Positions 18,268 to 26,983 of a stretch of DNA of 64,000 bases are shown in pieces. The stretch lies in contig JAUZSP010000001.1 of assembly GCA_030949385.1 (NCBI GenBank), forward strand, positions 186,001-250,000, given 5' to 3'. Both the position numbers and the translations under genes were made by a program. Numbering within the stretch: position 1 is the first letter of the stretch; each line of letters opens with the position of its first letter. The notes beneath the pieces were generated by a model. It saw nothing but the letters and a program-made list of their open reading frames with translations. It ran no database searches and was not told the DNA's origin. Source of the DNA: Gammaproteobacteria bacterium. GTDB lineage: Bacteria; Pseudomonadota; Gammaproteobacteria; JAUZRS01.

Positions 18268-18883
18268 TAACTTGGCTTAATACGCTTTACTTTCAGCTCC
18301 ACATAAAACTGCTGGTTATGTTTAAACCGACCCTGCTGTTTGATAAAATAAATCAACTGGATTGGTATAAAAACACCTTGCAGCAGTGGGCTGTGCATCA
18401 GGAACCCTAACGGCTTACCTTGCCACATCTGGCAGCGTTGCAACGGGGATTGATGCCTCTGAAAAAATGATTCAATTGGCCAACGCCAAACACCCTGATC
18501 TCGATTTTCACGTTGCAGATGCGGTTGAGTTGCCTTTTGAAACAGGGACGTTTGATGCTGTTATTGCAGCATCTCTACTGAACATTGTCTCCGATCAAGA
18601 AAAAGTAATGGCGGAACTGGTTCGCAGCTGTAAAAAAGAGGGTTCCATCAGCGTTCTTGTGCCTTCGGCTCAGTTCAATGACAACGACTTACGATCACTG
18701 CAAGCCTCATTAGGCTCCAGTGGATTTTCAGCAGCGGCTATGAAGGCGTGGCATAAATTACCACCCAAAATGGCAGAGGATGACATTGTGTCGTTGTTTG
18801 AGCAGGCAGGGTTGACGAACATAACGACGGAATATTATTTACACGATATGGTTGTGTCTGTTGCTGGGATGAAGCGGTTTTAG
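18264..18883 (+). pseudogene. SAM-dependent class I methyltransferase, broken by a deletion/frameshift
   Basis: The N-terminal frame begins at ATG 18264 (MITWLNTLYFQLHIKLLVMFKPTLLFDKI...NTLQQWAVHQEP) and stops at 18412-18414. The rest of the enzyme is in another frame from about 18371: VGCASGTLTAYLA is the SAM-binding motif I with the preceding Asp strand missing, then GIDASEKMIQLA, FHVADAVELPFETGTFDAV and LFEQAGLTNI. The two frames overlap on a sequence that looks like a fusion of two similar stretches, so a short deletion removed the link between N-terminus and motif I. The target is unknown. It converges with mazF, overlapping by four bases. Confidence 0.65.
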
Positions 18884-19203
18884 TACTCGAACATCTCCTG
18901 CAAACACCGACAAAGTGCTCTCTGGGTTGCGGTATTAATCACCCCAAGCTGTTTTATCAGTCTGGATTTATCAACGGTTCTCATTTGATCCAGCAAGATT
19001 AAGCCACTTTTGCCCTGAAACGTGCAGCGAATCCGACTAGGAAATTCAAAACCCTTGCTGGTCATTGGCACCACCAGCACCGTTGAGAGGGCTGACATTT
19101 CGTTTGGGGTAAGTACCACGCAGGGTCGTGCTTTATTGATCTCTCTGCCTTTGGTCGGATTGAGACCAACAAGCCAGACATCAAAGCGTTTTACCGTCAC
19201 CAC
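18880..19203 (-). CDS. mazF: MazF/PemK-type endoribonuclease toxin
   Basis: 107 residues with the family start KRFDVWLVGLNPTKGREINKARPCVVLTPNEMS, the central VLVVPMTSKGFEFPSRIRC, and GLILLDQMRTVDKSRL. MazF enzymes cut single-stranded mRNA, tRNA or rRNA at short sequences. It overlaps the antitoxin gene by seven bases and so is coupled to it. The length matches the family, and all conserved blocks are present, so it appears functional. Confidence 0.92.
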   Translation of the reverse strand: MVTVKRFDVWLVGLNPTKGREINKARPCVVLTPNEMSALSTVLVVPMTSKGFEFPSRIRCTFQGKSGLILLDQMRTVDKSRLIKQLGVINTATQRALCRCLQEMFEY

Positions 19204-19451
19204 TCCAGTTCATCATCCGTGGAAAGCGGCAGGTCTAACCACTCGCTATCAAGTTCCTCCTGCCCTTGAACGGCAATCACACCTTCTATTGCGGCTTGCC
19301 AGCCATCCCGAGCTTTTTTTTCTGGCCTGATCAAAAGCCCATCGCCAACCAACTCTAATTTAAGCTCTTTTCCTTTCAATTTCGCTTGTTCAATCAAGGG
19401 CTTAGGAATTCTGACTCCGTGCGAGTTACCGATTTTAATTAGATGTGCCAC
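19197..19451 (-). CDS. mazE: MazE-like AbrB-fold antitoxin
   Basis: 84 residues: the N-terminal swapped-hairpin DNA-binding domain MAHLIKIGNSHGVRIPKPLIEQAKL followed by ELKLELVGDGLLIRP, and an acidic C-terminal tail (QGQEELDSEWLDLPLSTDDELEW) that should wrap around the toxin. A perfect 18-bp palindrome at 19488-19505, just upstream, is the likely autoregulation site. It neutralises the MazF-type toxin encoded downstream. Confidence 0.9.
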   Translation of the reverse strand: MAHLIKIGNSHGVRIPKPLIEQAKLKGKELKLELVGDGLLIRPEKKARDGWQAAIEGVIAVQGQEELDSEWLDLPLSTDDELEW

Positions 19452-19487
19452 CTCATTAGCCTCTACGTCCTAAAAACACAAGTAACT

Positions 19488-19505
19488 ATAATGTAATTAC
19501 ATTAT
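19488..19505. promoter_or_regulatory. 18-bp perfect palindrome, likely mazE operator
   Basis: ATAATGTAATTACATTAT is its own reverse complement. It lies 36 bases upstream of the mazE start, over the expected promoter. AbrB-fold antitoxins usually bind such sites with their toxin. Confidence 0.6.
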
Positions 19506-19564
19506 TTATTCCAGACACCCATACAAGTCAGTTGACACAACTCATCACGCTCAACTAAAATACC

Positions 19565-19582
19565 TGTACGTTTTTAAGTACA
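19565..19582 (+). promoter_or_regulatory. TGTAC/GTACA operator upstream of yefM
   Basis: TGTAC (19565-19569) and GTACA (19578-19582) form an inverted repeat 24-41 bases before the yefM start. YefM-YoeB of E. coli autoregulates through TGTACA-centred palindromes, so this fits the family. Confidence 0.5.
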
Positions 19583-19605
19583 ATTCTTAAATTATGGAGC
19601 TGATT

Positions 19606-19857
19606 ATGAACGCCATCAGTTACACCGCTGCACGCGCCAACTTAGCAAAAACAATGGAAAAAGTTTGTGCTGATCATGAGCCGGTCATTATCACCCGCAA
19701 AAGAGAGTCGCCGGTGGTGATGATTTCGCTGGACGATTACAAGGCGATGGAAGAGACCGCCTACCTGCTCCGCTCACCAGCCAACGCACGCCATTTACTT
19801 GAGTCCATTGCCCAGCTCGAAGCTGGAGAGGGAACTGAAAGAGAGCTGCTTAAATGA
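19606..19857 (+). CDS. yefM: YefM/Phd family antitoxin
   Basis: 83 residues: MNAISYTAARANLAKTMEKVCADHEPVIITRKRESPVVMISLDDYKAMEETAYLLRSPANA is a near-canonical YefM N-terminal DNA-binding and dimerisation domain. The C-terminal LLESIAQLEAGEGTERELL is the toxin-binding segment. I chose ATG 19606 because GGAG lies just before it; the in-frame ATG at 19594 overlaps that site. It overlaps the toxin start by four bases (ATGA). Confidence 0.93.
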   Translation: MNAISYTAARANLAKTMEKVCADHEPVIITRKRESPVVMISLDDYKAMEETAYLLRSPANARHLLESIAQLEAGEGTERELLK

Positions 19858-20114
19858 ACCTTATTTTTTCCAAACAGGCTTGGGATGAATATTTACATTG
19901 GCAAAAAACAGACAAGGCAATTCTGAAACGAATCAATGCTCTGATTAAAGAGATCAAACGATCTCCCTTTGAAGGGGTAGGCAAACCCGAAGCACTCAAA
20001 CATGGTTTGTCTGGATATTGGTCTCGACGGATCAACGATGAACATCGACTGGTTTACAAAGTGAGTGACCATCAACTGTTTCTTGCCCAGTTGCGTTATC
20101 ACTATTCGTACTGA
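19854..20114 (+). CDS. yoeB: YoeB/Txe family mRNA-cleaving toxin
   Basis: 86 residues, the usual YoeB length. FSKQAWDEYLHWQKTDKAILKRINALIKEIKRSPFEGVGKPEALKH and LSGYWSRRINDEHRLVYKV carry the catalytic region, with Glu 48, Arg 61/62 and the C-terminal His-Tyr (YHYSY) typical of RelE-fold ribosome-dependent nucleases. All key residues are present, so it appears active. Together with mazEF it makes two toxin-antitoxin pairs, divergently arranged about 150 bases apart. Confidence 0.93.
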   Translation: MNLIFSKQAWDEYLHWQKTDKAILKRINALIKEIKRSPFEGVGKPEALKHGLSGYWSRRINDEHRLVYKVSDHQLFLAQLRYHYSY

Positions 20115-20162
20115 AAAACGGGTGTTGCACACTAAAAAAGCACCATCTCCTATACTCAAACC

Positions 20163-21167
20163 ATGCACAACTCAAACAACATCCTAGACCACATCGGCAA
20201 CACCCCTCTGCTGCGGCTCCACGGCGTTTCCGCACAAACGGGCTGTGAGATCTACGCCAAAGCGGAGTTCATGAACCCCGCAGGCTCAATCAAAGACCGC
20301 ACCGCTTTGGGTCTGGTACGCGATGCAAAAGAGCGCGGCCAGCTCAACGCCGGAGGCACTTTGGTCGAAGGCACGGCAGGCAACACCGGCATCGGATTGG
20401 CGTTGGTCGGACACGCCTTGGGTTACAAGGTTGTGGTGGTGATGCCCGAAACCCAGAGCCAAGAGAAAATCGACACCCTCAAAGCCAACGGCGTTGAGTT
20501 GCATCTGGTCGCAGCACAACCCTACTCGCACCCCGACAATTTTATCCACATTGCACAACGGCTGGCCAAAGAGCTAAATCAGAGCCGAGCCGAAGGCGCA
20601 CTCTGGATGAATCAATTTGATAATCTCGCCAATCGAGCCATCCATGCCCGCACCACTGGCGAAGAAATTTGGCAGCAGACCGAAGGCAAAGTAGACGCTT
20701 TTATCTGCTCCGTTGGCACTGGCGGTACCTTGGCTGGGGTGGGTGATTGCCTAAAACGACACAACCCCAACGTGGTAATTGCGCTGGCCGACCCGATGGG
20801 AGCCTGCCTCTATCATTATTATAAACACGGTGAATTGCGAGCCGAAGGCGACTCCATCACCGAAGGCATTGGCCAGATTAGAATCACCGCCAATTTACAC
20901 AATGCCCTCATCGACGAAGCCTTTATGATCCCCGATGCCGAAGCGATCCCCTATCTGCATCAACTGGTACACGAGCAAGGCCTCTGCCTCGGCGGTTCCA
21001 GCGCCATCAACATTGCCGGAGCGGTGCGGCTGGCTAAAAAACTCGGGCGGGGAAAAACCATCATCACCCTGCTCGGAGACCACGGTTCACGTTACCAACA
21101 ACGGCTCTACAATCGAGATTTTTTTAGAACAACAGAACATTCCCGTTGCCGACTGGCTTTGAATTAA
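20163..21167 (+). CDS. cysK: cysteine synthase (CysK type), C-terminus altered by a frameshift
   Basis: A PLP-dependent beta-replacement enzyme making cysteine from O-acetylserine and sulfide. IGNTPLLRL, the PLP-lysine motif AGSIKDRTA, the substrate loop EGTAGNTGIG, SVGTGGTLAGVG and GGSSAINI are all present. The last 14 residues after NRDF are out of register. Removing one T from the T7 run at 21119-21125 restores the usual ending NRDFLEQQNIPVADWL with a stop at 21160-21162, 332 residues. The catalytic part is intact, so the enzyme may work either way. CysM cannot be excluded. It stands alone between yoeB and mltD. Confidence 0.85.
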   Translation: MHNSNNILDHIGNTPLLRLHGVSAQTGCEIYAKAEFMNPAGSIKDRTALGLVRDAKERGQLNAGGTLVEGTAGNTGIGLALVGHALGYKVVVVMPETQSQEKIDTLKANGVELHLVAAQPYSHPDNFIHIAQRLAKELNQSRAEGALWMNQFDNLANRAIHARTTGEEIWQQTEGKVDAFICSVGTGGTLAGVGDCLKRHNPNVVIALADPMGACLYHYYKHGELRAEGDSITEGIGQIRITANLHNALIDEAFMIPDAEAIPYLHQLVHEQGLCLGGSSAINIAGAVRLAKKLGRGKTIITLLGDHGSRYQQRLYNRDFFRTTEHSRCRLALN

Positions 21168-21188
21168 AAACGGATACATCCCAACGCC

Positions 21189-23363
21189 TTACCGCTTAGC
21201 CTCCTGCAACGGTTCCACCTTATCATCCAACGCCCCCTGCAAACGCCGTTCAATCTTTGGAATCGTGATCGTCATGCCTGGGTGTACCGCGTTAAAATTT
21301 ACATCAGGGTTGTATTGGCGCAGCAACCACAACGGCAATTTATAGGTGCGTTTGGCCAATCGCCAGAGCGAATCTCCACGCCGAATGGCGTGCTGCTCGG
21401 TGCTGCTGATGCGGAATTTTTGGAAATAATCGTCTTGCAAAGCGCGGTGATAGGCCAAGCGGCGTTTCTCAAAACGTGTTTTTGAAATACGTTTAAACAA
21501 CAGCTTCACTTTTTTACCCACCACCAACGATTTTTTAGCCGACATGCGATTCAAACGCCGCAGCCGTTTCTGGCTCACCCCCAACCATTTAGCATAATGC
21601 CCCAAGGTCTCCGTTGCCTGCACCTCCACTCGATTGTCTGCCAAAACAGTGTAATCACTGGGGTCTTCACTGGCCACGCTGCGAACGGCTTCCTCTTCTA
21701 CCGCCTCATTCATCACCTCACGCTGCAACTGCAACGACTCCGCCACCCGCTCCTGCTCTTCGACATTGGCCACCGCCGGAACATTTGCTGCTACCTGCAC
21801 TAAAACCGGCAAAGCCGGTTCTGCAACGTCTTTCTCTACGGCTTTCACCTGCAACCACTGACCGACGACAATGCGATTGCGATTGCGCAACGAATTCATC
21901 GCCAACAACTGCGCATCTTGCAGCGCAAAACGTCGCGCAATTTTGCTCACCGTATCGCCACGCCGCACCCGATAACGCCCTTCGTGCGTCTCTGCTACCG
22001 ATCGAGGCGTTGAGTGCATCGCCACCCGCATCGTGGTGGCGCGTTGCGGCCGAGAGAGCGGCAAGGTCAGACGTTGGCCAATACGGATAAAATTACGGCT
22101 GCTGAGGCCATTAGCCTCCATCAAATCCCGAACCTTAATGCGATAGCGACGAGCAATGGTGGAGAGCGCATCGCCACGACGCACCTTGTAATAACTGTCA
22201 CGAATTTGTTCAGCAGAAAATAAATTCGTGTCCACGCTCGCCATCATGGCGCGATACGACTTGGCTTTTTCCGGCTCAGGCAGTTGCAAACGATAGCCCT
22301 TCGGGATGCGTTTATCGCCGCGCCAGACCACCGGCCTCAGAGCTAAGTTCATCCCTTTCAACGCCTTAAAATCGACCCCCAACTGGCTCGCCAACGTCTG
22401 AGCGTCTATGTAAGAAGGTACTGTTACTCTCGATCCCTCAACCTGAGGGCGACTGCGTTGCAGCTCACCAAAATAACGCACACGGTGTTTGAACACATGG
22501 CGAGCAGCAAGAAATTCGGTGTAAAAATTACGCGAAGCAAAACCAAACGAACCTCTGCCTTTTTTGTGCTTTTTAATGATCACCGCAATGTCATTGCTGC
22601 CGACTTTTTTCGCGGCACGTCGAATGCCCGAAGCGCCGTGATTGTAGGCGGTGATCGCCAACGGCCAACGACCGGTCAGCTCAAAATTATGTTTCAACAG
22701 CAGCGCAGCAGACTCTGTGGCGCGCACCGGATCACGACGTTCATCCACCACATGATCAATGCGCATGTACCGCCTTCCGGTAGAGCGCGTAAATTGCCAC
22801 ACACCCGCCGCCCCAACGCTGGAGTACGCTTTGGGATTAAAAGAAGACTCCACAAAGGGCAAAATCCACAACCCTTCTGGCACACCCTGCTTTTTCAGGG
22901 TCGCCTTCATAAACGATTCCCAGCGCCCAGAACGGATGATGGCTTGACGAAAATTATCCGCTTGTCCGCGCTGAAAACGGATGTTTTTCACCGCTTTTCG
23001 CAGAGTAGAAAATGTCGTTCCCTTTGGCCAAAGGGCAAAGACCTTCGCCTCTTCGGTACTGAGGTAACGCCCCCGCTTGCTGGCGATGTTTCGTAGCAGA
23101 CGTTGATAGTGACGCTTACGGCTTTTCACCACTTTGGACTGCTGACGACGGCTCAGCCCCTTTTTAAAATGCACCTTGTCATACACCACATCCATATGTC
23201 GGCTGTCGTGAATAAACCCCGCCGTGGTTTCCAGCTCCGTATAAACCCGCGTCCAAAACTGCACCGCCGGTTGCAAGGAGGTGGCCTTAGGAAAATTCAC
23301 CTCCTGTGAATTCACTCCCCCAGAAAACAGCAGTAACATTAATACAACAGCACGATAAGACAT
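21189..23363 (-). CDS. mltD: MltD-like membrane-bound lytic transglycosylase with LysM domains
   Basis: 724 residues, exported (signal peptide about 1-19). The lytic transglycosylase domain has WILPFVESSFNPKAYSSVGAAGVWQF with catalytic Glu 172, then a YNHGASGIRRA segment. It cleaves the glycan backbone of peptidoglycan, leaving 1,6-anhydro ends. The C-terminal half holds LysM modules at about 385-430, 455-500, 565-610 (degenerate) and 655-705, plus a divergent LysM-like stretch near 320-365. A central linker rich in Glu, Val and Ala sits near 505-560. It lacks an obvious lipobox, unlike E. coli MltD, and is much longer (E. coli about 450). I chose ATG 23363 because GGGAG lies five bases upstream. 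Confidence 0.88.
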   Translation of the reverse strand: MSYRAVVLMLLLFSGGVNSQEVNFPKATSLQPAVQFWTRVYTELETTAGFIHDSRHMDVVYDKVHFKKGLSRRQQSKVVKSRKRHYQRLLRNIASKRGRYLSTEEAKVFALWPKGTTFSTLRKAVKNIRFQRGQADNFRQAIIRSGRWESFMKATLKKQGVPEGLWILPFVESSFNPKAYSSVGAAGVWQFTRSTGRRYMRIDHVVDERRDPVRATESAALLLKHNFELTGRWPLAITAYNHGASGIRRAAKKVGSNDIAVIIKKHKKGRGSFGFASRNFYTEFLAARHVFKHRVRYFGELQRSRPQVEGSRVTVPSYIDAQTLASQLGVDFKALKGMNLALRPVVWRGDKRIPKGYRLQLPEPEKAKSYRAMMASVDTNLFSAEQIRDSYYKVRRGDALSTIARRYRIKVRDLMEANGLSSRNFIRIGQRLTLPLSRPQRATTMRVAMHSTPRSVAETHEGRYRVRRGDTVSKIARRFALQDAQLLAMNSLRNRNRIVVGQWLQVKAVEKDVAEPALPVLVQVAANVPAVANVEEQERVAESLQLQREVMNEAVEEEAVRSVASEDPSDYTVLADNRVEVQATETLGHYAKWLGVSQKRLRRLNRMSAKKSLVVGKKVKLLFKRISKTRFEKRRLAYHRALQDDYFQKFRISSTEQHAIRRGDSLWRLAKRTYKLPLWLLRQYNPDVNFNAVHPGMTITIPKIERRLQGALDDKVEPLQEAKR

Positions 23364-23546
23364 CCACACTCCCTGATGATTTAAATCTCGACACAGCGCC
23401 CATCATCGCACCACTATAAAGTGAACATGCTTACTAATTCCTGAATAAACAGAGTAAACTGACGCACCATGTCGAACTTGTTATCCTTACGCAGCTTACA
23501 CAAATTGGTTACAAAACGCTCACTTTTTAGCCGCCAAAGGAGTCTC

Positions 23547-25649
23547 ATGCCAAGCTCAAACCGCCCCACTCTGCCCGATGCCCAGACCCTAAAAACCCTA
23601 CCCGAAGACGGTGGTGAAAACTGGAATCGTCTGGTATTTGAAGCCAGCCCTTATCTGCTGCAACACGCCGCCAACCCCGTTGATTGGCACCCGTGGGGCG
23701 ATGCCGCCTTTGACAAAGCGCGCACTGAAGACAAATTGGTTTTCCTCTCCGTCGGTTACGCCACCTGCCACTGGTGCCATGTGATGGAACACGAATCCTT
23801 TGAAGATGACGAAGTAGCCGCGCTGATCAATCAACACTGCATCGCCATCAAAGTGGATCGAGAAGAGCGCCCCGACATCGACCAGATCTACATGAGCGCC
23901 TGCCAAGCGATGACGGGCCAAGGCGGCTGGCCACTGAACTGTTTTTTAACCGCTGACGGTCACCCGCTGTTTGCCGGTACCTATTTTCCCAAGCACAACC
24001 GCTATCGGCGCATCGGCATGATGGAACTGCTGCCCAAAATAGCCCACGCTTGGCAGCAAGATCGTCAAGAAACGCTCAAAAAAGCCCTTAATTTCACCCA
24101 ACAATTGCAACAAAAAACAGCAGACCAAGGTGGCAGCCTCTCACCCCAACTGCTGCAAAACGCCTTTCAACAACTGAAAAATAACTACGACCCCGAGCTG
24201 GGCGGTTTTGGTCACGCGCCCAAATTTCCCTCACCACACCAATACCTCTTTCTGCTGCGGTACTCGCAGCGCAATGACGAACCTGCCGCACTGGCGATGG
24301 TAGAAAAAAGCCTCACCGCCATGCGTCTGGGTGGCCTGTTTGATCAAATTGGTTTGGGGTTTCATCGTTACAGCACCGACGACCAATGGTTACTGCCCCA
24401 TTTTGAAAAAATGCTCTACGACCAAGCGATGCTGATGCTTGCCTACAGCGAAACCTACGCCGCCACCCACACCCCCTTCTATCAGAACGTGAGTGAAGAA
24501 ATCTTAAGTTACCTGATGCAGCGAATGCAGCACCCCGAAGGCGGTTTTTACAGCGCCGAAGACGCTGACAGCGAAGGCGAAGAAGGCAAGTTTTACATCT
24601 GGAATACAGCCGAATTACAAGAGTGCCTCAACGACGACGAACGAAACTGGTTTAAAACCACCTTTCAAATCAACACCGAAGGCAACTTTCTCGACGAAAG
24701 CAGCCGACAGAAAAACGGCAACAACATTCCCCACCTACGTCAACCCTTGAGCGAAGCGGATCAGCAGCGCTGGCAGCCGCTGCGAGAAAAACTCTACCAA
24801 CAACGACAAAAACGCATCCCGCCGCTGAAAGACGACAAAATCCTCACCGACTGGAACGGTTTGATGATCGCCGCCTTGGCACGTTCCTCGGTGCTGCTTG
24901 GCGAGCCACGGTTTTTACAACAGGCGGAAAAGGCCTTTGCCTTTGTTTTAAACCACCTCAGCCACGCCGACGGCCAGCTGAAAAAACGCTTCCGCAACGA
25001 TCAAGCTGGGCTGCCCGCTCATCTGGACGACTACGCTTTTATGATCTGGGCCGCGCTGGAGCTGCATCAAGCCAGCCTCAACAGCGACCACCTAACGCAC
25101 GCGCTGCGCTGGCAAGAGATTGCCTTAGAGCAATTTTGGGATAACGAACACGGTGGTTTTTTTGTCACCAGCGCAAAAAGCACCTTGGTGATGCGCCCCA
25201 AAGCGTTGCACGATGGCGCGATTCCCAGCGGCAATTCGGTCATGGCGCATAATCTGGCCACCTTGTACCACCTCAGCGGCGAGGAAAAATGGCAGGGTTA
25301 TTTAGAACAACTGCAACAATCCGCCGCTCAAGAGCTGAACCGCTACCCCGCCGGTCACGCCTTTCTGCTCACCGCCCACGATCTTTACCAAGGGCCAACG
25401 CAAACCGTAGTGCTCAGTGGCCAGCAGATCGACCCCGAACTGCTAAAACCGCTGAAAAAAACATTTCTGCCTCACACACTCTGCTTGGCCGTTGAGCAAA
25501 ACAACCAACAACAGATGCACGATTTTGCCCCCTTCACTCAACAACAGATTTTGGCAAAAGAGACCACACTTTACCTCTGTCAGGGTTTTGCTTGTGAAAC
25601 ACCGCTGCAAGGAGATGACAACATCACGGAGCGCTTAAAACAACTGTAA
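23547..25649 (+). CDS. DUF255 thioredoxin-fold protein (YyaL/SSP411 family)
   Basis: 700 residues, similar in length to YyaL and spermatogenesis-associated protein 20. The N-terminal thioredoxin-like domain has the family signature [24 protein letters not shown], a CxxC pair in [16 protein letters not shown], and [15 protein letters not shown]. The rest is an alpha/alpha toroid resembling glycosidases or N-acyl glucosamine epimerases, with [33 protein letters not shown] and GNSVMAHNL. The activity of the family is not established. I chose ATG 23547 because AAAGGAG lies just upstream; the in-frame ATG 23469 lacks one. It diverges from mltD. Confidence 0.88.
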   Translation: MPSSNRPTLPDAQTLKTLPEDGGENWNRLVFEASPYLLQHAANPVDWHPWGDAAFDKARTEDKLVFLSVGYATCHWCHVMEHESFEDDEVAALINQHCIAIKVDREERPDIDQIYMSACQAMTGQGGWPLNCFLTADGHPLFAGTYFPKHNRYRRIGMMELLPKIAHAWQQDRQETLKKALNFTQQLQQKTADQGGSLSPQLLQNAFQQLKNNYDPELGGFGHAPKFPSPHQYLFLLRYSQRNDEPAALAMVEKSLTAMRLGGLFDQIGLGFHRYSTDDQWLLPHFEKMLYDQAMLMLAYSETYAATHTPFYQNVSEEILSYLMQRMQHPEGGFYSAEDADSEGEEGKFYIWNTAELQECLNDDERNWFKTTFQINTEGNFLDESSRQKNGNNIPHLRQPLSEADQQRWQPLREKLYQQRQKRIPPLKDDKILTDWNGLMIAALARSSVLLGEPRFLQQAEKAFAFVLNHLSHADGQLKKRFRNDQAGLPAHLDDYAFMIWAALELHQASLNSDHLTHALRWQEIALEQFWDNEHGGFFVTSAKSTLVMRPKALHDGAIPSGNSVMAHNLATLYHLSGEEKWQGYLEQLQQSAAQELNRYPAGHAFLLTAHDLYQGPTQTVVLSGQQIDPELLKPLKKTFLPHTLCLAVEQNNQQQMHDFAPFTQQQILAKETTLYLCQGFACETPLQGDDNITERLKQL

Positions 25650-25673
25650 AGTCCAAACACAGCGACCCAATCC

Positions 25674-25709
25674 ATTCAGCCCCCGTTCAGCTACGTCTCT
25701 GCATACTAT
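25674..25709 (+). promoter_or_regulatory. direct-repeat box (ATTCAG-N5-GTTCAG) upstream of the small secreted-protein operon
   Basis: ATTCAG (25674-25679), five C-rich bases, GTTCAG (25685-25690), then a possible -10 (CATACT at 25702-25707 or TACTAT at 25704-25709). Hexamers, spacing and distance to the -10 match the box before the YcfJ-like/PepSY/two-component operon at 10140. Common control by the PhoP-like regulator is inferred. Confidence 0.5.
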
Positions 25710-25753
25710 TCTCAATGTAAGCAACAACGAAAAACAGAGACGGAGTTCACCTA

Positions 25754-26029
25754 ATGAAAATTAAAATCTTGTTACTCACCGCCAGCCTGAGCCTAATGGC
25801 CTTACCCATTAACGGCCAAGCCCACCAACTGCACTCAGACCATCATCAATATCAGCATCGCCATGCCGATCACTCGCCATTCCAGATCATTATTGAGCCG
25901 TTTTTTTATCTACCCCAGATTCATTACGGCCATCATTACAACCGACACAACTACCGGCAGCATAAAAAACAGCACAACGGCCATCGTCGCCAGCACCGTC
26001 AACACAACCCTCGTCCTCGTCACCATTAG
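25754..26029 (+). CDS. small His-rich secreted protein
   Basis: 91 residues. A signal peptide (about 1-23, ending NGQAHA-like in NGQAH) is followed by HSDHHQYQHRHADHSPF, a short hydrophobic strand IIIEPFFYLPQIHYG, and a tail almost wholly of His, Asn, Arg, Gln and Lys, ending PRPRHH. The high His content suggests binding of metals such as zinc, copper or nickel in the periplasm; this is inference. It begins a three- or four-gene operon after the hexamer-repeat box, with 12 bases to the next gene. I do not recognise a family. Confidence 0.6.
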   Translation: MKIKILLLTASLSLMALPINGQAHQLHSDHHQYQHRHADHSPFQIIIEPFFYLPQIHYGHHYNRHNYRQHKKQHNGHRRQHRQHNPRPRHH

Positions 26030-26041
26030 GAACAGGCCGCT

Positions 26042-26782
26042 ATGAAAGCCATCACGCTAAAACTGATCTCCCTTCTGCTGCTGAGCATCAGCTTCAATGG
26101 CTGGAGCAGCGAAACAACCTCAGAACGGCAAAGCAAATCCATCGGCAGCCTGCAATCAGAAGCACTGCCGGACGCACGTTTTGCTTTGGAGTTGATGACG
26201 GCGGAAACACAGCCCAGCCTGAAACAGCACGGCAAACGTCTGCAACCGAAAAAACAGCAGCGTAATCATCTGCTCAATCCACAGATTTTCCATGTCTTTG
26301 ATGCACAGGTTTATCTGGAAGTAGATGACGACTTCGACGGTTTTTATCACAACTTCAGCCTCACCTTTGATGCCGATGTCAGTTTCGGCTCGGCTCCCGT
26401 CTACGCGGAGCTGTACCTCAGCTACGAAGGCGGCCCGTGGAATCACTACTTCACCACCGAGGTATTTCAGATCAACAACAGCAGCGTCTTTGACAATTAC
26501 GAAGTGGTGACCGAGCTCACAGACGGTTATCTTCCCGGCCATTACGATCTGCTCATCGACCTCTACGATGCCACTTGGGATGAATTAGTGACCAGCTACA
26601 GTGCTCTGGATGATGCCAACCTACTCGCCATTCCACTGGAAGATCGCAGTTACGACAGCCCAACCTTTTACGACACGGGCTACAGCAGCTACAGTTACGG
26701 CAGTGGCAACTTGCCTATCGGCTTGATTTTGTTATTGGCGGCTTTAGTTGCTCTGCGCCAACATCAGGAGAAAACAGCATGA
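26042..26782 (+). CDS. choice-of-anchor H family protein with a C-terminal membrane sorting segment
   Basis: 246 residues: signal peptide (1-23), a basic linker (about 55-75), a domain with FHVFDAQVYLEVDDDFDGFYHNFSLTFDADV, APVYAELYLSYEGGPWNHYFTTEVFQI and YEVVTELTDGYLPGHYDLLIDLYDAT, then LPIGLILLLAALVALRQHQEKTA as a hydrophobic segment with a basic end. This is the layout of the choice-of-anchor H family, whose members vary in sorting signal. Here the tail preceded by SSYSYGSGN recalls GlyGly-CTERM-type anchors. The function is unknown; it should face the periplasm or outside. Its stop overlaps the next start (ATGA). Confidence 0.75.
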   Translation: MKAITLKLISLLLLSISFNGWSSETTSERQSKSIGSLQSEALPDARFALELMTAETQPSLKQHGKRLQPKKQQRNHLLNPQIFHVFDAQVYLEVDDDFDGFYHNFSLTFDADVSFGSAPVYAELYLSYEGGPWNHYFTTEVFQINNSSVFDNYEVVTELTDGYLPGHYDLLIDLYDATWDELVTSYSALDDANLLAIPLEDRSYDSPTFYDTGYSSYSYGSGNLPIGLILLLAALVALRQHQEKTA

Positions 26783-26940
26783 AATTATTCACCCTCATCA
26801 CCTTGCTCAGCATTATGTTACTCAGCAGCGGCTGTCACCGCCTTCTTAAACCTCATCACGGTTACGGTCATGGCCACGGACATCACACCCAATCTCATCC
26901 ACAATCGCAAAGTTACGGTCATCGTACGACTCGGCATTGA
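26779..26940 (+). CDS. tiny His-rich lipoprotein
   Basis: A 53-residue product: MKLFTLITLLSIMLLSSGC is a lipoprotein signal with lipobox LSSGC, and the 34-residue mature part is rich in His, Gly, Ser and Gln (HHGYGHGHGHHTQSH). The ATG overlaps the stop of the choice-of-anchor H gene by four bases, so it is translationally coupled. Metal binding at the membrane surface is plausible. It shares the His-rich character of the first gene of the operon. It is probably often missed because of its size. Confidence 0.6.
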   Translation: MKLFTLITLLSIMLLSSGCHRLLKPHHGYGHGHGHHTQSHPQSQSYGHRTTRH

Positions 26941-26983
26941 GACTGCCTTGACGGAAATTTATCTCCCCGTTACCCTTAGCAGC

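Noticed and set aside
22458-23096. Plus-strand 212-codon frame opposite mltD
   Set aside because: The minus strand encodes the transglycosylase catalytic domain with its active Glu there; the antisense product has no recognisable feature.
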